This document shows, piece by piece, positions 16,501 through 24,477 of a DNA stretch of 64,000 nt (position 1 is its first letter; each line of letters starts with the position of its first letter). The DNA is from an uncultured Caproiciproducens sp. (GTDB lineage Bacteria; Bacillota; Clostridia; Oscillospirales; Acutalibacteraceae), in assembly GCF_963664915.1 (NCBI RefSeq), contig NZ_OY761810.1, positions 1,750,661-1,814,660 of the forward strand. The letters run 5' to 3'. The notes under the pieces were generated by a model. It did no database searches and was not told where the DNA came from. It saw only the letters and a list, made by a program, of their open reading frames with translations. The translations under genes and the position numbers were made by a program.

Positions 16501-17337
16501 ATTGAGCGCAGTCAAAAAGCGCCCGCGATCAAGGCCGCGAAGCCCCGTGTCTTTATTCCGGTGTTTCCGGGAACAAACTGCGAATATGACAGCGCCCGTG
16601 CTTTTGAGCGTGCGGGAGCGGAGCCTGAAGTTCTTGTTGTGCGCAATTTGACTTCCGCCGATATAGAATATACAATTGAACGGATGGAGAAAGCCATCCG
16701 TCAGTCGCAGATCATCATGCTGCCGGGCGGATTTTCCGGCGGTGATGAGCCGGATGGCTCCGGCAAATTCCTTGCGACTGCGTTCCGCAATCCGAAGATC
16801 GCCGAAGCGGTCAGTGATCTGCTGAAAAACCGTGACGGCCTGATACTTGGTATCTGCAACGGTTTTCAGGCATTGATCAAATTGGGACTTGTGCCATACG
16901 GCGGAATTAAGGAGCCGGATGAAACTGCGCCGACATTGACTTTTAATACGCTTGGGCGCCACGTTTCCCGCATGGTATACACCCGTGTGACCTCAGTCAA
17001 ATCCCCATGGTTCGCAGGGGTAAACGCGGGCGACATGTTCGCGGTGCCTGTTTCCCACGGGGAGGGGCGCTTTGTCGCGAGTGACGAAGTGATGCGGAAA
17101 TTAATCGACGGCGGCCAGATTGCAACCCAGTATGTTACTCCGGACGGTACTCCGAGCGGCAGCGTCGAGTGGAATCCCAACGGCTCCGTTTGCGCGGTTG
17201 AGGGCATTACCAGCCCGGACGGCCGCATCCTTGGCAAGATGGCCCACTCCGAGCGCAGGGGAAAAGACCTGTATGCAAATGTTCCCGGAGAGAAGGATCA
17301 GATGATCTTTGAATCAGGTGTAAAATATTTCAAGTAA
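13561..17337 (+). CDS. purL: phosphoribosylformylglycinamidine synthase, single-chain
   Basis: A 1258-residue enzyme that converts FGAR, ATP and glutamine to FGAM in purine synthesis. It joins in one chain what Bacillus makes as PurS, PurL and PurQ: a PurS-like N-terminus, two AIRS-type synthetase halves (NETHNHPTEIEPFGGAA near residue 323, and the second core with GGKDSMSGTF), and a class I glutaminase with GICNGFQ (nucleophile Cys about 1098), SHGEGRF (His about 1165) and a following Glu. The frame opens at 13498, but the ATG at 13561 follows GGGGGAA and starts at the PurS-like part. No other pur gene is near, so it sits outside a purine operon. No guanine/adenine riboswitch is seen upstream. 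alr follows after 17 bases. Confidence 0.96.
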   Translation: MSDVIRVFVEKKPGFDVEAQHIKTDLVENLGMNAIEELRLINRYDVSGLMKEEFAAARGTIFSEPNVDDVYDEVYPASAGFTVFAMEYLPGQYDQRADSAAQCIQLLTQGERPQVITARVIAVKGNLNEEELNKIKSYMVNPVESRLASLAKPETLDVEADVPPDVARVTGFISWSEKELQKFYKSMGFAMSFEDLAFCRDYFLKSEKRDPSVTELRVIDTYWSDHCRHTTFSTRLENITIEKSAVSGAIEDALKAYYEARSEVYGETDRPVSLMDMAVIGMKLLRKRGMIPDLDLSEEINACSIEVPVTVDGEEQTWLVQFKNETHNHPTEIEPFGGAATCLGGAIRDPLSGRAYVYQAMRVTGSGDPRIPFEGTLPGKLPTRKITTGAAQGYSSYGNQIGLATGQVTELYDAGYVAKRMEIGAVIGASPKENVVRFEPDEGDIIVLLGGSTGRDGCGGATGSSKAHTEQSIEVCGAEVQKGNPPTERKIQRLFRHPQVAQLIKRCNDFGAGGVCVAIGELADGLKIDLNQVPKKYEGLDGTELAISESQERMAVVLSPKDVDAFIAAANDENLNAQVVAVVTKEPRLRMKWRGDTIVDVSRAFLDTNGVTQKNSVTIEAADPDRYYRKLVPECLKNKPLGKAFEENLSRLEVCGQKGLSERFDSSIGAATVLMPFAGKYQLTPEEAMAAKIPVMHGETDDATAMSYGYIPGIARFSPFHGAAYAVAESLSKLAAIGADPLKARLTFQEYFERLNTDPKRWGKPTAALLGALSAQLGMGLPAIGGKDSMSGTFEQLDVPPTLVSFAVAMTKASRTISAAFKNPGATVLLLPLPENSDTLLPDWDKMKEYYAGIFNMIQKYGTVVSASVIKEGGIAAAVAKMCFGNKLGFVFDKAVLDEKMLFAPTSGSLIVELAVEKNAVINDDFHPVVLGKINAEPQIILGSETLSIETLISAWCGTLEKIFPNRSEDQPITREVPLSIERSQKAPAIKAAKPRVFIPVFPGTNCEYDSARAFERAGAEPEVLVVRNLTSADIEYTIERMEKAIRQSQIIMLPGGFSGGDEPDGSGKFLATAFRNPKIAEAVSDLLKNRDGLILGICNGFQALIKLGLVPYGGIKEPDETAPTLTFNTLGRHVSRMVYTRVTSVKSPWFAGVNAGDMFAVPVSHGEGRFVASDEVMRKLIDGGQIATQYVTPDGTPSGSVEWNPNGSVCAVEGITSPDGRILGKMAHSERRGKDLYANVPGEKDQMIFESGVKYFK

Positions 17338-17354
17338 TACGGGTGAAGAATAGA

Positions 17355-18542
17355 ATGAGTGAATTTTTCAGAAGAACCTGGGCCGAGGTCAGCCTTGACG
17401 CAATCGACCACAATTTTCAGATTATTAAAAAGCAATTAAATCCGCAAACACTGGTCTGCTGTGTAATCAAGGCGGACGCCTACGGTCATGGTGCCGAAAC
17501 CCTTGCAAAAGAGTATGAAAAATTGGGTGCGGACTGGTTTGCCGTTTCAAATCTGGAGGAGGCAATGCAAATCCGCAGCGCGGGAATTTGCCTGCCGATC
17601 CTGATTTTAGGTTATACTCCGCCCAGCATGGCCGCGCAGCTGAGCGAACTGAACATTGCACAGACGGTGCTTTCCACCGGGTACGGCGAATCGCTCTCCA
17701 CGGAAGCTGCGAAAGCCGGCGTTACGGTGCGTGTTCATATCAAGCTCGACACGGGGATGAGCCGTATCGGCTTTATGTATCAGAATCCGGGCCGGGATGC
17801 AGATGTGATTGATGAGATCGAAAAAGTCTGTAAGTTGCCGTCCCTTGACGCCGAGGGTATTTTTACCCATTTTGCCGTTGCGGACGAGGGCAACGACGGA
17901 CGCGCCTATACCATCATGCAGTTCGACAATCTGATGAAAGCAACTGCGCTTTTGGAACAGCGCGGCATCGTTTTCCAAATCCGGCACTGCGCAAATTCCG
18001 CCGCGATTTTTGACTACCCTGACATGCAGCTTGACATGGTGCGTCCGGGGGTCATTCTGTATGGCCTGATGCCGTCGGATATGATGAAAAATACCATTGA
18101 TCTCATGCCCGCCATGGAACTGAAAAGTATCGTATCGCTGGTTAAAATGATCGAGCCGCAGACCAGCGTCAGCTACGGCCGGAAATACATCGCGAAAAAG
18201 CCGGTTAGAATTGCGACTGTACCGATTGGCTATGCGGACGGCTACCCGCGGCATCTCTATATCAGAGCAAGTATGCTTGTACGCGGGCATAAGGCAAAGA
18301 TCATCGGACGGGTATGCATGGATCAGCTTATGCTGAACGTGACTTCCGTACCGGACGTGCAAGAGGGTGATGTCGTGACGGTGTTCGGCCGCGACGGAGA
18401 CGCCTGTATTACACTGGAAGAGCTTGCCGCGTATAACAACACCATCAACTATGAGCTTGTCTGCATGATCTCAAAGCGTGTGCCGCGCATTTATTATAAG
18501 AATGGGAAAGAAGTCGGCGAACTGAATTATATTTGCAAGTAA
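17355..18542 (+). CDS. alr: alanine racemase
   Basis: A 395-residue PLP enzyme that turns L-alanine into D-alanine for the cell wall. The PLP lysine is in VIKADAYGHG (about residue 38), the second catalytic base is the Tyr of VSYGRKY (about 272), and GYADGYPR and RVCMDQLML complete the C-terminal beta domain. The ATG at 17355 starts the usual RTWAEVSLDAI region; a GTG 12 bases earlier is possible and the ribosome binding site (GGGTGA) does not settle it. It follows purL so closely that the two are probably co-transcribed. In spore formers alr copies can also serve the spore, but nothing here shows that. Confidence 0.94.
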   Translation: MSEFFRRTWAEVSLDAIDHNFQIIKKQLNPQTLVCCVIKADAYGHGAETLAKEYEKLGADWFAVSNLEEAMQIRSAGICLPILILGYTPPSMAAQLSELNIAQTVLSTGYGESLSTEAAKAGVTVRVHIKLDTGMSRIGFMYQNPGRDADVIDEIEKVCKLPSLDAEGIFTHFAVADEGNDGRAYTIMQFDNLMKATALLEQRGIVFQIRHCANSAAIFDYPDMQLDMVRPGVILYGLMPSDMMKNTIDLMPAMELKSIVSLVKMIEPQTSVSYGRKYIAKKPVRIATVPIGYADGYPRHLYIRASMLVRGHKAKIIGRVCMDQLMLNVTSVPDVQEGDVVTVFGRDGDACITLEELAAYNNTINYELVCMISKRVPRIYYKNGKEVGELNYICK

Positions 18543-18555
18543 ATCGCTTTTAATA

Positions 18556-18704
18556 GGGGCTGTTGCAAAATAGCTCTGAATAATAAAAATACACAAAAAG
18601 TTAGCCTGAAAGAACGTTTTACAACGCTTTTTCAGGCTTTTTCTTGGCTATTTAAGAATATATTTGTGCAAGTTGCTATCACAAATTCATTTTGCAACAG
18701 CCCC
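18556..18704. mobile_element. MITE with 16-bp perfect terminal inverted repeats
   Basis: GGGGCTGTTGCAAAAT at the left end and ATTTTGCAACAGCCCC at the right end bound 149 bases with no coding capacity. A hairpin inside (AGCCTGAAA with TTTCAGGCT, then TTTTTC, near 18603-18645) can terminate alr transcription. The right end supplies the last codons of the leftward XRE gene. No clear target-site duplication could be made out. The ends look like those of a DDE-transposase element that would act in trans. Confidence 0.8.
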
Positions 18705-18947
18705 ATCCAGCATATTTCCGACTAAATAATCAATGGACACTTGATAAATACAGGATAGCTTTATCAGCATTTTAATGCTCGGTCTTGTTTTGCCTGTTTC
18801 ATAATAGGAATAGCTTGAACGGTCAATTCCAAGCAGCTCAGAAATTCGCTGTTGAGTAAAGCACCGGCTTTTCCGCAACTCTTTCAGTCGCTCTTCAAGT
18901 AAAATTTTTGGTTCCGTACAGGAGCGCATGAGAGTGCTGCCTTGCAT
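18687..18947 (-). CDS. small XRE-family regulator, C-terminus altered by the MITE
   Basis: An 86-residue protein made almost only of an XRE helix-turn-helix: FTQQRISELLGIDRSSYSYYETGKTRPS, followed by a second half helix bundle (YQVSIDYLVGN). The ATG at 18947 follows AAAGGGG by 9 bases; ATGs further upstream have no such site. The last five codons (GAVAK) and the stop lie in the right inverted repeat of the MITE, so the original end was replaced. It is divergent from another small XRE gene; a perfect 12-bp palindrome lies between them. Target unknown. Confidence 0.8.
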   Translation of the reverse strand: MQGSTLMRSCTEPKILLEERLKELRKSRCFTQQRISELLGIDRSSYSYYETGKTRPSIKMLIKLSCIYQVSIDYLVGNMLDGAVAK

Positions 18948-19005
18948 TTCTATAAACCCCTTTATGTTATTGTAAACGTTGTAAATCATTGACTGCATCA
19001 TGATA

Positions 19006-19017
19006 ACTACATGTAGT
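19006..19017. promoter_or_regulatory. 12-bp perfect palindrome between two XRE genes
   Basis: ACTACA and TGTAGT abut as a perfect palindrome, 59 bases before the leftward start and 73 bases before the rightward start. Candidate operator for one of the two regulators. Confidence 0.4.
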
Positions 19018-19089
19018 ACCTATAATATTATATATATTACCATGTTATATAACGAAAAACAATAGGTTAAACTATATTAGGGTGAAAAA

Positions 19090-19329
19090 ATGAATAATTT
19101 AGATAAAAACCGGTATGTGCAGATTGGTTTGAAAATTGCATATTATCGAAAACTCAACAATTTAACGCAGGAAAAACTGGCTGAGAAAATAGGCATAAGT
19201 CCCGGATATCTTTCTCAGGTGGAGACCCCCGCCTTTGTCCAGCCTGTTTCTTTGGCGACACTTTTTGCGCTCGCCGACGCTTTTCACATTCCGCCTTATA
19301 AGCTTTTACAATTTGATGACATTGAATAA
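19090..19329 (+). CDS. small XRE-family regulator
   Basis: A 79-residue single-domain helix-turn-helix protein: LTQEKLAEKIGISPGYLSQVE is the recognition region, followed by LATLFALADAFHIPPYKLL. RBS AGGGTGA precedes the ATG. Such small XRE proteins act as dimeric repressors. It is divergent from the 18,687-18,947 XRE gene and convergent with a flippase-like gene; a strong hairpin separates the latter two. Confidence 0.82.
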   Translation: MNNLDKNRYVQIGLKIAYYRKLNNLTQEKLAEKIGISPGYLSQVETPAFVQPVSLATLFALADAFHIPPYKLLQFDDIE

Positions 19330-19366
19330 ATGCTGCAGGCATGTTACAGACTTCCAGCATTTATTT
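19324..19366. terminator. bidirectional hairpin between XRE and flippase genes
   Basis: AATAAATGCTG and CAGCATTTATT form an 11-base stem around about 20 bases; AT tracts on both sides allow use in both directions. Confidence 0.65.
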
Positions 19367-19374
19367 ATGAGAAA

Positions 19375-20895
19375 TTATGTTTTATGCAGCTTGGGGAATC
19401 GGATAAAGCCTTTTAAATATTGAAATTCACGGGTATGCCAAAACAATGCAAGATAAACCGTATTGGGCAAAAGAAGGCAGATCACACATTTAGCGGCGAA
19501 GCCCGCAAAACCGGCGCCCGGTAAAAGAGAGCAGCATAGATAGGTCAGATATCCCGTTATACCGGTCAGCCCGGCATAATAGATGTATCGCGTAAAATAC
19601 GCTCTGACCGGGCGGTGAAAGCCGTGCCGAAATAGAACCAGCGGTTCCACCCAAAAGTCAATCGTCATGGTGCTGATGAAGGTACCGATAAAAACGCCGA
19701 CCACACCATAGCTCCTCGCCAGAATAATGGAGAAGAGCAGGTTTACGGCGGCTTCCGCTACCGCCTTGTATCGGTCGTACCAAAACAAACCGAATGCGTC
19801 GCGGAACGTCAGCGTTGCCTGACGCATGCCGGTGACAAAAAAATTGAGAGCAATAAAAAACACGATGGGCAGATCAAATAAAAGATTTGGCCGTCTCGTC
19901 CAAAGGATAATAAAGGGGTTAAAAAGGCAAAAAAGACTGATTGCACAAAAGCTGAATATCCAGAAACACGCGAAGTTGATCGAAAGATATATGTTGTAAG
20001 ATCTTTTCCTGTCCTCCACTGCCCCCAAATTTCCAACGCTGGCCGTAATTCCTCCAAATATCTGGGAAGTCAGCCCTTTTAGGGTAGTGGTAATCAAATA
20101 ATAATTCGAATAGATACCGACGCTGACAATCCCCGCGAAGCTTGAAATCAGCAGAATATCGGTGCCGTTTACCACTGTGCTGCCGATTCTATGCATGAAC
20201 ATCGCCTTAATGTTTTTTATGATGGAAGCTTTGTCGCTCCGGTTCAGCTTTTCTTTTTCGTATTCTTTCAGATAAGGGTACATTTTGTCAGCTTTTCTCG
20301 CAAGAATAAAGTTTGTGAAAAAGCTGAACGCAATTTGTACGCAAAGGTAGAGAATGAAGTTGCGTGTTTGAAATAAAACCGCGATCTGGATGATGTTTTG
20401 CAGGATACAAAAACCATATTGGTATAATGTGCAGATATAGTTTTTCTGATCAGCCACGATGATTGACTGCTTGTAGGCAAAGAAATACGTGATGACGGTA
20501 TTAAAAATATACAGGAGATAAATCTGTGTCAGGTTTGGAATATCCGGTGTATTCTTAATGAAATACGGATAAAACGGGGTAAAGGCAAGGCCGGCGGCCG
20601 CTACAATCAAACCGATTGTACGGTAGGCTCTTTTATACAGGCCCATGAGCGCCCCGATTTTTTTACGATCATTTTGCGCAAGCGGTTTATACATGCTGAA
20701 AATGATCGCGGTTCCTACGCCCAGTTCAGCCAAAGAGAGCAGGGTAAGGATATTGCTGAACAAACCGCTGATGCCTAAATAGGATTCTCCGAGTGTTCTG
20801 ATAAAAATTGTTCTGCATATAAAACTCAGCAGGATACTGAATAGCTGGCTGCCAACATTTACAATGATATTTTTAATGGAATTTTCACTGCGCAT
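19375..20895 (-). CDS. polysaccharide/lipid-linked sugar flippase-like membrane protein
   Basis: A 506-residue protein with about 12-14 hydrophobic segments, of the MOP exporter superfamily (oligosaccharide flippase, Wzx-like). The N-terminus NIIVNVGSQLFSILLSFICRTIFI and the glycine turn YLGISGLFSNIL are typical; hydrophilic loops such as NRSDKASIIKNIKAMFMHRIG separate the two halves. It probably moves a lipid-linked sugar across the membrane for a surface polymer. RBS AAAGGCTG precedes the ATG. No glycosyltransferases are adjacent, so the substrate cannot be told. Confidence 0.85.
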   Translation of the reverse strand: MRSENSIKNIIVNVGSQLFSILLSFICRTIFIRTLGESYLGISGLFSNILTLLSLAELGVGTAIIFSMYKPLAQNDRKKIGALMGLYKRAYRTIGLIVAAAGLAFTPFYPYFIKNTPDIPNLTQIYLLYIFNTVITYFFAYKQSIIVADQKNYICTLYQYGFCILQNIIQIAVLFQTRNFILYLCVQIAFSFFTNFILARKADKMYPYLKEYEKEKLNRSDKASIIKNIKAMFMHRIGSTVVNGTDILLISSFAGIVSVGIYSNYYLITTTLKGLTSQIFGGITASVGNLGAVEDRKRSYNIYLSINFACFWIFSFCAISLFCLFNPFIILWTRRPNLLFDLPIVFFIALNFFVTGMRQATLTFRDAFGLFWYDRYKAVAEAAVNLLFSIILARSYGVVGVFIGTFISTMTIDFWVEPLVLFRHGFHRPVRAYFTRYIYYAGLTGITGYLTYLCCSLLPGAGFAGFAAKCVICLLLPNTVYLALFWHTREFQYLKGFIRFPKLHKT

Positions 20896-20926
20896 GGTTC
20901 ACAGCCTTTCTGTAATAAAAAATATA

Positions 20927-20957
20927 TTGACTGATACCCGGGGGGATGGTATATGAT
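20927..20957 (+). promoter_or_regulatory. MerR-type promoter with 19-bp spacer and internal dyad
   Basis: TTGACT at 20927-20932 and TATGAT at 20952-20957 are 19 bases apart, longer than the usual 17, and the dyad ATACC / GGTAT (20934-20938 and 20948-20952) lies in the spacer. This is the layout at promoters that MerR-family activators twist into shape. The gene behind it is a MerR regulator, so it probably controls itself. Confidence 0.68.
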
Positions 20958-20976
20958 GGTCTTGGGGTGATTCGGA

Positions 20977-21858
20977 ATGTTGATCAAAGATGTTTGCAGA
21001 GAATGTAAACTTACCAAAAAAGCGATTGAATATTATGAAAAACAAGGCTTGATTCAACCGGAAAAAGGTGAAAACAACTATCGAAATTACAGTGATGAGA
21101 ATGTATCAATACTAAAAAAAATATCCATTTTGCGGAAATTAGGAATCGGTATTCCGGATATTAAGTCTATTCTCGCCAGCAAAAACAAGACTGCGGTTCT
21201 GTCTAAATGTAAATATCTTATGGAATTGAAATTACAAAGGGCAGTTGCACAGCACAAAGGAATGGAGCATTTCATATACAGCGATAATATTGATGCTGAA
21301 TTCGAGTATATACAATCTAATCTTGATGAATTTTTTACAATAAAAGAAAAACTGATACAGGCATTTCCCGGAAATTATGGAATGTACCTCTGTGTTCATT
21401 TCGGCCGTTTCCTCAACGGCAGGATTGACAGCTGGGAAAAAGAAGATGCGTATCATCAAATAATAGATTACCTTGACAGCATTGATGATCTTGAGCTTTC
21501 GGCGGAACTGGAGGAATACTTGGAAAGTTGTTTCTCAGCATTAGACACAATAGATTTTGAAAAAATGAACGGCACTGTGATAAGTGCGACTGACAATATT
21601 GAAGAGTATATTGAGAACAATCAAGATACTTTGGAAGAATACCTAAGAATACGGAATTCGGCGGAATTCAAGAACTCGCCCGCTTACCAAATGCAGAAAA
21701 AGCTTTTGGATTTTCAGCAAAACAGCGGCTATTATAGTGTTTTCCTTCCCAATCTAAAAATATTGAGTCCATCCTATCGTGAGTATACGGATAAACTTGA
21801 AAAAGCAAATAAACTGTTTATTGAAAAATTTCCGCAATCGGAAGAGTTGTATCGCTAG
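20977..21858 (+). CDS. MerR-family transcriptional regulator with large ligand domain
   Basis: A 293-residue protein. Residues 1-70 are the MerR winged helix (IKDVCRECKLTKKAIEYYEKQGLI, then YRNYSDENVSILKKISILRKLGIGI). The rest, about 210 residues, is acidic and mostly helical, with no motif that I recognise; it probably senses a ligand or protein. The usual dimer helix lies around residues 75-110. RBS GGGGTGA precedes the ATG. The gene stands alone behind a 19-bp-spacer promoter, which points to self-regulation; no transporter or other target is next to it on the same strand. Confidence 0.85.
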   Translation: MLIKDVCRECKLTKKAIEYYEKQGLIQPEKGENNYRNYSDENVSILKKISILRKLGIGIPDIKSILASKNKTAVLSKCKYLMELKLQRAVAQHKGMEHFIYSDNIDAEFEYIQSNLDEFFTIKEKLIQAFPGNYGMYLCVHFGRFLNGRIDSWEKEDAYHQIIDYLDSIDDLELSAELEEYLESCFSALDTIDFEKMNGTVISATDNIEEYIENNQDTLEEYLRIRNSAEFKNSPAYQMQKKLLDFQQNSGYYSVFLPNLKILSPSYREYTDKLEKANKLFIEKFPQSEELYR

Positions 21859-21982
21859 GTTTTATTTCCATTATATCATTCATTTATGAATGTATATTTG
21901 ACCTATCTTGAACATTATATGTCAAACCCGTGTGCAATACAGAAAAAATTATGTGGCAGCGTTGCAAATTGAAGCGGTACAC

Positions 21983-22023
21983 GTAAAACAGTAGAGACGG
22001 CCCCAAAGGAAATGGAGCCGTCC
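21983..22023. terminator. hairpin between merR-type gene and trpS
   Basis: GACGGC and GCCGTC with inner pairing around CAAAGGAAATG form a stem near 21994-22021. T runs on both sides are weak, so it may act with modest strength in either direction. Confidence 0.45.
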
Positions 22024-22051
22024 CTGCTGCTTTATAATGAAATCCATACAG

Positions 22052-23068
22052 CTAAAATGCTTTTGGAATAAAGCCGACTTTTTTCATTACCTTGTTGAAT
22101 GTACGCATGGAGATGGAAAGGGCTTTCTGCGCGCTTTCGGTATAGCATTTTTCAAGATAATCCTTGTTTTTCAAATAGTCCGCATACCGTTCCTGAATGG
22201 GGCGTAAATGCTCGACGACTGCTTCCCCGACTTCGGTTTTGAAATCTCCGTAGCCTTTTCCTTCGAACTCTTTTTCAATTTGTTCATTTGTCAAACCGGT
22301 TACACAGGAGTAAATGCCCATCAGATTGTTCACGCCGTCTTTGCCTTCGGCACAGCGGATACAGGCGTCGCTGTCGGTCGTGGCGCGTTTGCATTTGCGC
22401 ATAATATCCTCTGGTTTATCCAGTATGGCAACATAGGCGTTTGCATTTTCATCGGATTTACTCATTTTTCTAGTTGGTTCCTGCAGGGACATAACGCGCG
22501 CGCCCTGTTTTGGAATATAACCGTCCGGTACGGTAAAGGTCTGCCCGTAAATGCCGTTAAAGCGTTCCGCAATATTCCGGGTAAGTTCCAGATGCTGTTT
22601 CTGGTCGGCACCCACCGGAACAAGGTCGGCCTGATAAAGCAGAATGTCCGCGGCCATTAAACTTGGATATGTGAATAAGCCCGCATTGACATTGTCGGCG
22701 TGCTTCGCAGATTTATCTTTAAATTGCGTCATTCGCTGCAATTCCCCGAACTGTGTGTAGCAGTTTAAGACCCATGCAAGCTGTGCGTGCGTGCAGACAT
22801 GACTTTGGATGAAGAAGGGGCTCTTTTCCGGTTCAATGCCGCATGCAAGCAAAAGTGCATAAGCTTCTATTGTATTGCGGCGAAATTTTGCGGGTTCCTG
22901 ACGAACGGTGATGGTGTGTAAATCGGCCAGAGCGAAAATGCAGTCGTATTCGTCCTGCAGACTAATCCAGTTTTTGAGCGCTCCCAGATAGTTGCCGAGG
23001 GTGATCGTGCCGCTCGGCTGTATTGCGCTGAATATTACTTTTTTGCGCTCAGTGTTGGTTGTTTCCAT
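22052..23068 (-). CDS. trpS: tryptophanyl-tRNA synthetase
   Basis: A 338-residue class I synthetase that charges tRNA-Trp. The HIGH-like motif is PSGTITLGNYLGA (residues 19-31) and the KMSKS motif reads RKMSKSDEN (about 203-211); GADQKQHLELTRNIAERFN is the conserved region before it. RBS TGGAGG precedes the ATG. The gene starts 17 bases after the aminotransferase gene and must be transcribed with it; no T-box leader is present in the gap. Confidence 0.96.
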   Translation of the reverse strand: METTNTERKKVIFSAIQPSGTITLGNYLGALKNWISLQDEYDCIFALADLHTITVRQEPAKFRRNTIEAYALLLACGIEPEKSPFFIQSHVCTHAQLAWVLNCYTQFGELQRMTQFKDKSAKHADNVNAGLFTYPSLMAADILLYQADLVPVGADQKQHLELTRNIAERFNGIYGQTFTVPDGYIPKQGARVMSLQEPTRKMSKSDENANAYVAILDKPEDIMRKCKRATTDSDACIRCAEGKDGVNNLMGIYSCVTGLTNEQIEKEFEGKGYGDFKTEVGEAVVEHLRPIQERYADYLKNKDYLEKCYTESAQKALSISMRTFNKVMKKVGFIPKAF

Positions 23069-23085
23069 GTTTCAATGCCTCCAAA

Positions 23086-24279
23086 TTAATTCCTGATAAG
23101 TTCGTTTGCGAGTTCGCCCAAAATTTGAATTCCTTTTAATAACTGTATATCTGTTGGAGTTGAGAAGTTTATTCGGAAAGACTGGCAAGGGTCGTTCTCA
23201 TTGGTTAAGAACGCATTGCCCGGTACGATGCAGACCTTGCGCAGAACCGCCTGTTTGCAGAAATCCAGCATATCAATGCCGTCCGGCAGTGTGCACCACA
23301 GGAACAGTCCGCCCTCAATCGGGTTGTAGGTGATTTTCGGAGCGAGATATTTGTCAAGCGCGCCTGTAGCGATCGCCGATTTTTTTAGGTAAATCTCATG
23401 CAGCTTTTTCAAATGGGCATTAAAATCATAGCGCGTCATAAATTCATTGCAAATAATCTGCGACCAGATGTTTGTATGGACATCTTCGCCTTGTTTGCAG
23501 ACAATCATTTTTTGGAGCAGTTCCTGCGGCGCAATTGCGTAGCCGACGCGCATTCCGGGAGAAATAACCTTTGAAAAAGTGCCGGCGTAGAGGACGATGC
23601 CATCTTCGTCAAGGGACTTAATTGCTTCGATGTGATCGCCGTAGAAACGCAGGTCGCCGTAAGGGTTGTCTTCCAAAATAAGAACACCGTATTTTTTGGC
23701 CAGAGCATAAAGCTGTTTGCGCTTTTCGCGGCTCATAGTAATTCCGGACGGGTTTTGAAAATTCGGTATGGTATAGATAAATTTAACGCGGGTTTCTTCG
23801 TTCAGTGCCTTTTCCAGTTCGGCCATGTTCATGCCGTCGCTCTCCATGGGAATTCCGCGCAGGCGTGCGTTGTAGGAACGGAAGGTGTTCAGCGAACCGA
23901 TAAAGCTCGGCGCTTCACAAATGATCACATCGCCTTCGTTGCAGAGTGATTTTGTGGCAAGATCCATCACTTGCTGGGCACCGCTTGTAATCAGAATATT
24001 GTCAAAACCACGGCCGACACCATGCGTTTTTTTCATGTAGGAAGTAAGCTGTCTGCGTAAAGGTTCATAGCCCTCCGTAATACTGTACTGCAGTGCGTCA
24101 ATGGGACGCTCCGATAAAATTCTTTCGGAAATTTCCGATATCTCCTTAATCGGAAAAGCTTCCGGCGCCGGGTTTCCCGCGGAGAGGGAAATAACACTCG
24201 GGTCAGACGCATACTTGAAGATCTCTCTGATTGCCGATGGCTTGAGCGATAAAACGCGATCGGAAAATTTATATTCCAT
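23086..24279 (-). CDS. PLP-dependent aminotransferase (2-aminoadipate transaminase-like)
   Basis: A 397-residue fold-type I aminotransferase of the AAT/LysN group. Visible marks are SAGNPAPEAFP near the start, SGAQQVMDL, the YTIPNFQNPSGITM segment, the Asp/Tyr pair in EDNPYGDLR, and the PLP lysine in AGTFSKVISPGMRVG, with FRINFS carrying the substrate-binding Arg near the end. It passes amino groups between amino acids and 2-oxo acids; the exact substrate (aromatic, branched-chain or aminoadipate) cannot be told. RBS GAGGG precedes the ATG. It is the first gene of a two-gene operon with trpS, which may hint at aromatic amino acids (inference). Confidence 0.88.
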   Translation of the reverse strand: MEYKFSDRVLSLKPSAIREIFKYASDPSVISLSAGNPAPEAFPIKEISEISERILSERPIDALQYSITEGYEPLRRQLTSYMKKTHGVGRGFDNILITSGAQQVMDLATKSLCNEGDVIICEAPSFIGSLNTFRSYNARLRGIPMESDGMNMAELEKALNEETRVKFIYTIPNFQNPSGITMSREKRKQLYALAKKYGVLILEDNPYGDLRFYGDHIEAIKSLDEDGIVLYAGTFSKVISPGMRVGYAIAPQELLQKMIVCKQGEDVHTNIWSQIICNEFMTRYDFNAHLKKLHEIYLKKSAIATGALDKYLAPKITYNPIEGGLFLWCTLPDGIDMLDFCKQAVLRKVCIVPGNAFLTNENDPCQSFRINFSTPTDIQLLKGIQILGELANELIRN

Positions 24280-24404
24280 ATTATCACCCTCTCATTTATA
24301 TTGATTTTTATTTTACCACAGATACCGGCCTATGACTATAAAAAACAGTACAATTTATAAAAATACTTATAAATTGATAGGAAACGTCAAATTTTTACGG
24401 CGTG

Positions 24405-24439
24405 TTGTGACAACAGTAACCATATACATATAGTATAAT
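24405..24439 (+). promoter_or_regulatory. possible spoIIE promoter with long spacer
   Basis: TATAAT at 24434-24439 lacks a good -35 at 17 bases; TTGTGA lies 23 bases and TGACAA 20 bases upstream. Spo0A-driven sigma-A promoters of Bacillus spoIIE and spoIIG have such long spacers. No clear Spo0A box was found, so this is tentative. Confidence 0.3.
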
Positions 24440-24477
24440 TATTTTTAGTAAAAAATGGACAAGTTTCCAAATATTGT

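Noticed and set aside
23060-23090. T-box leader for trpS
   Set aside because: The gap to the aminotransferase gene is only 17 bases and nothing like the T-box sequence is present; the same holds upstream of metG.
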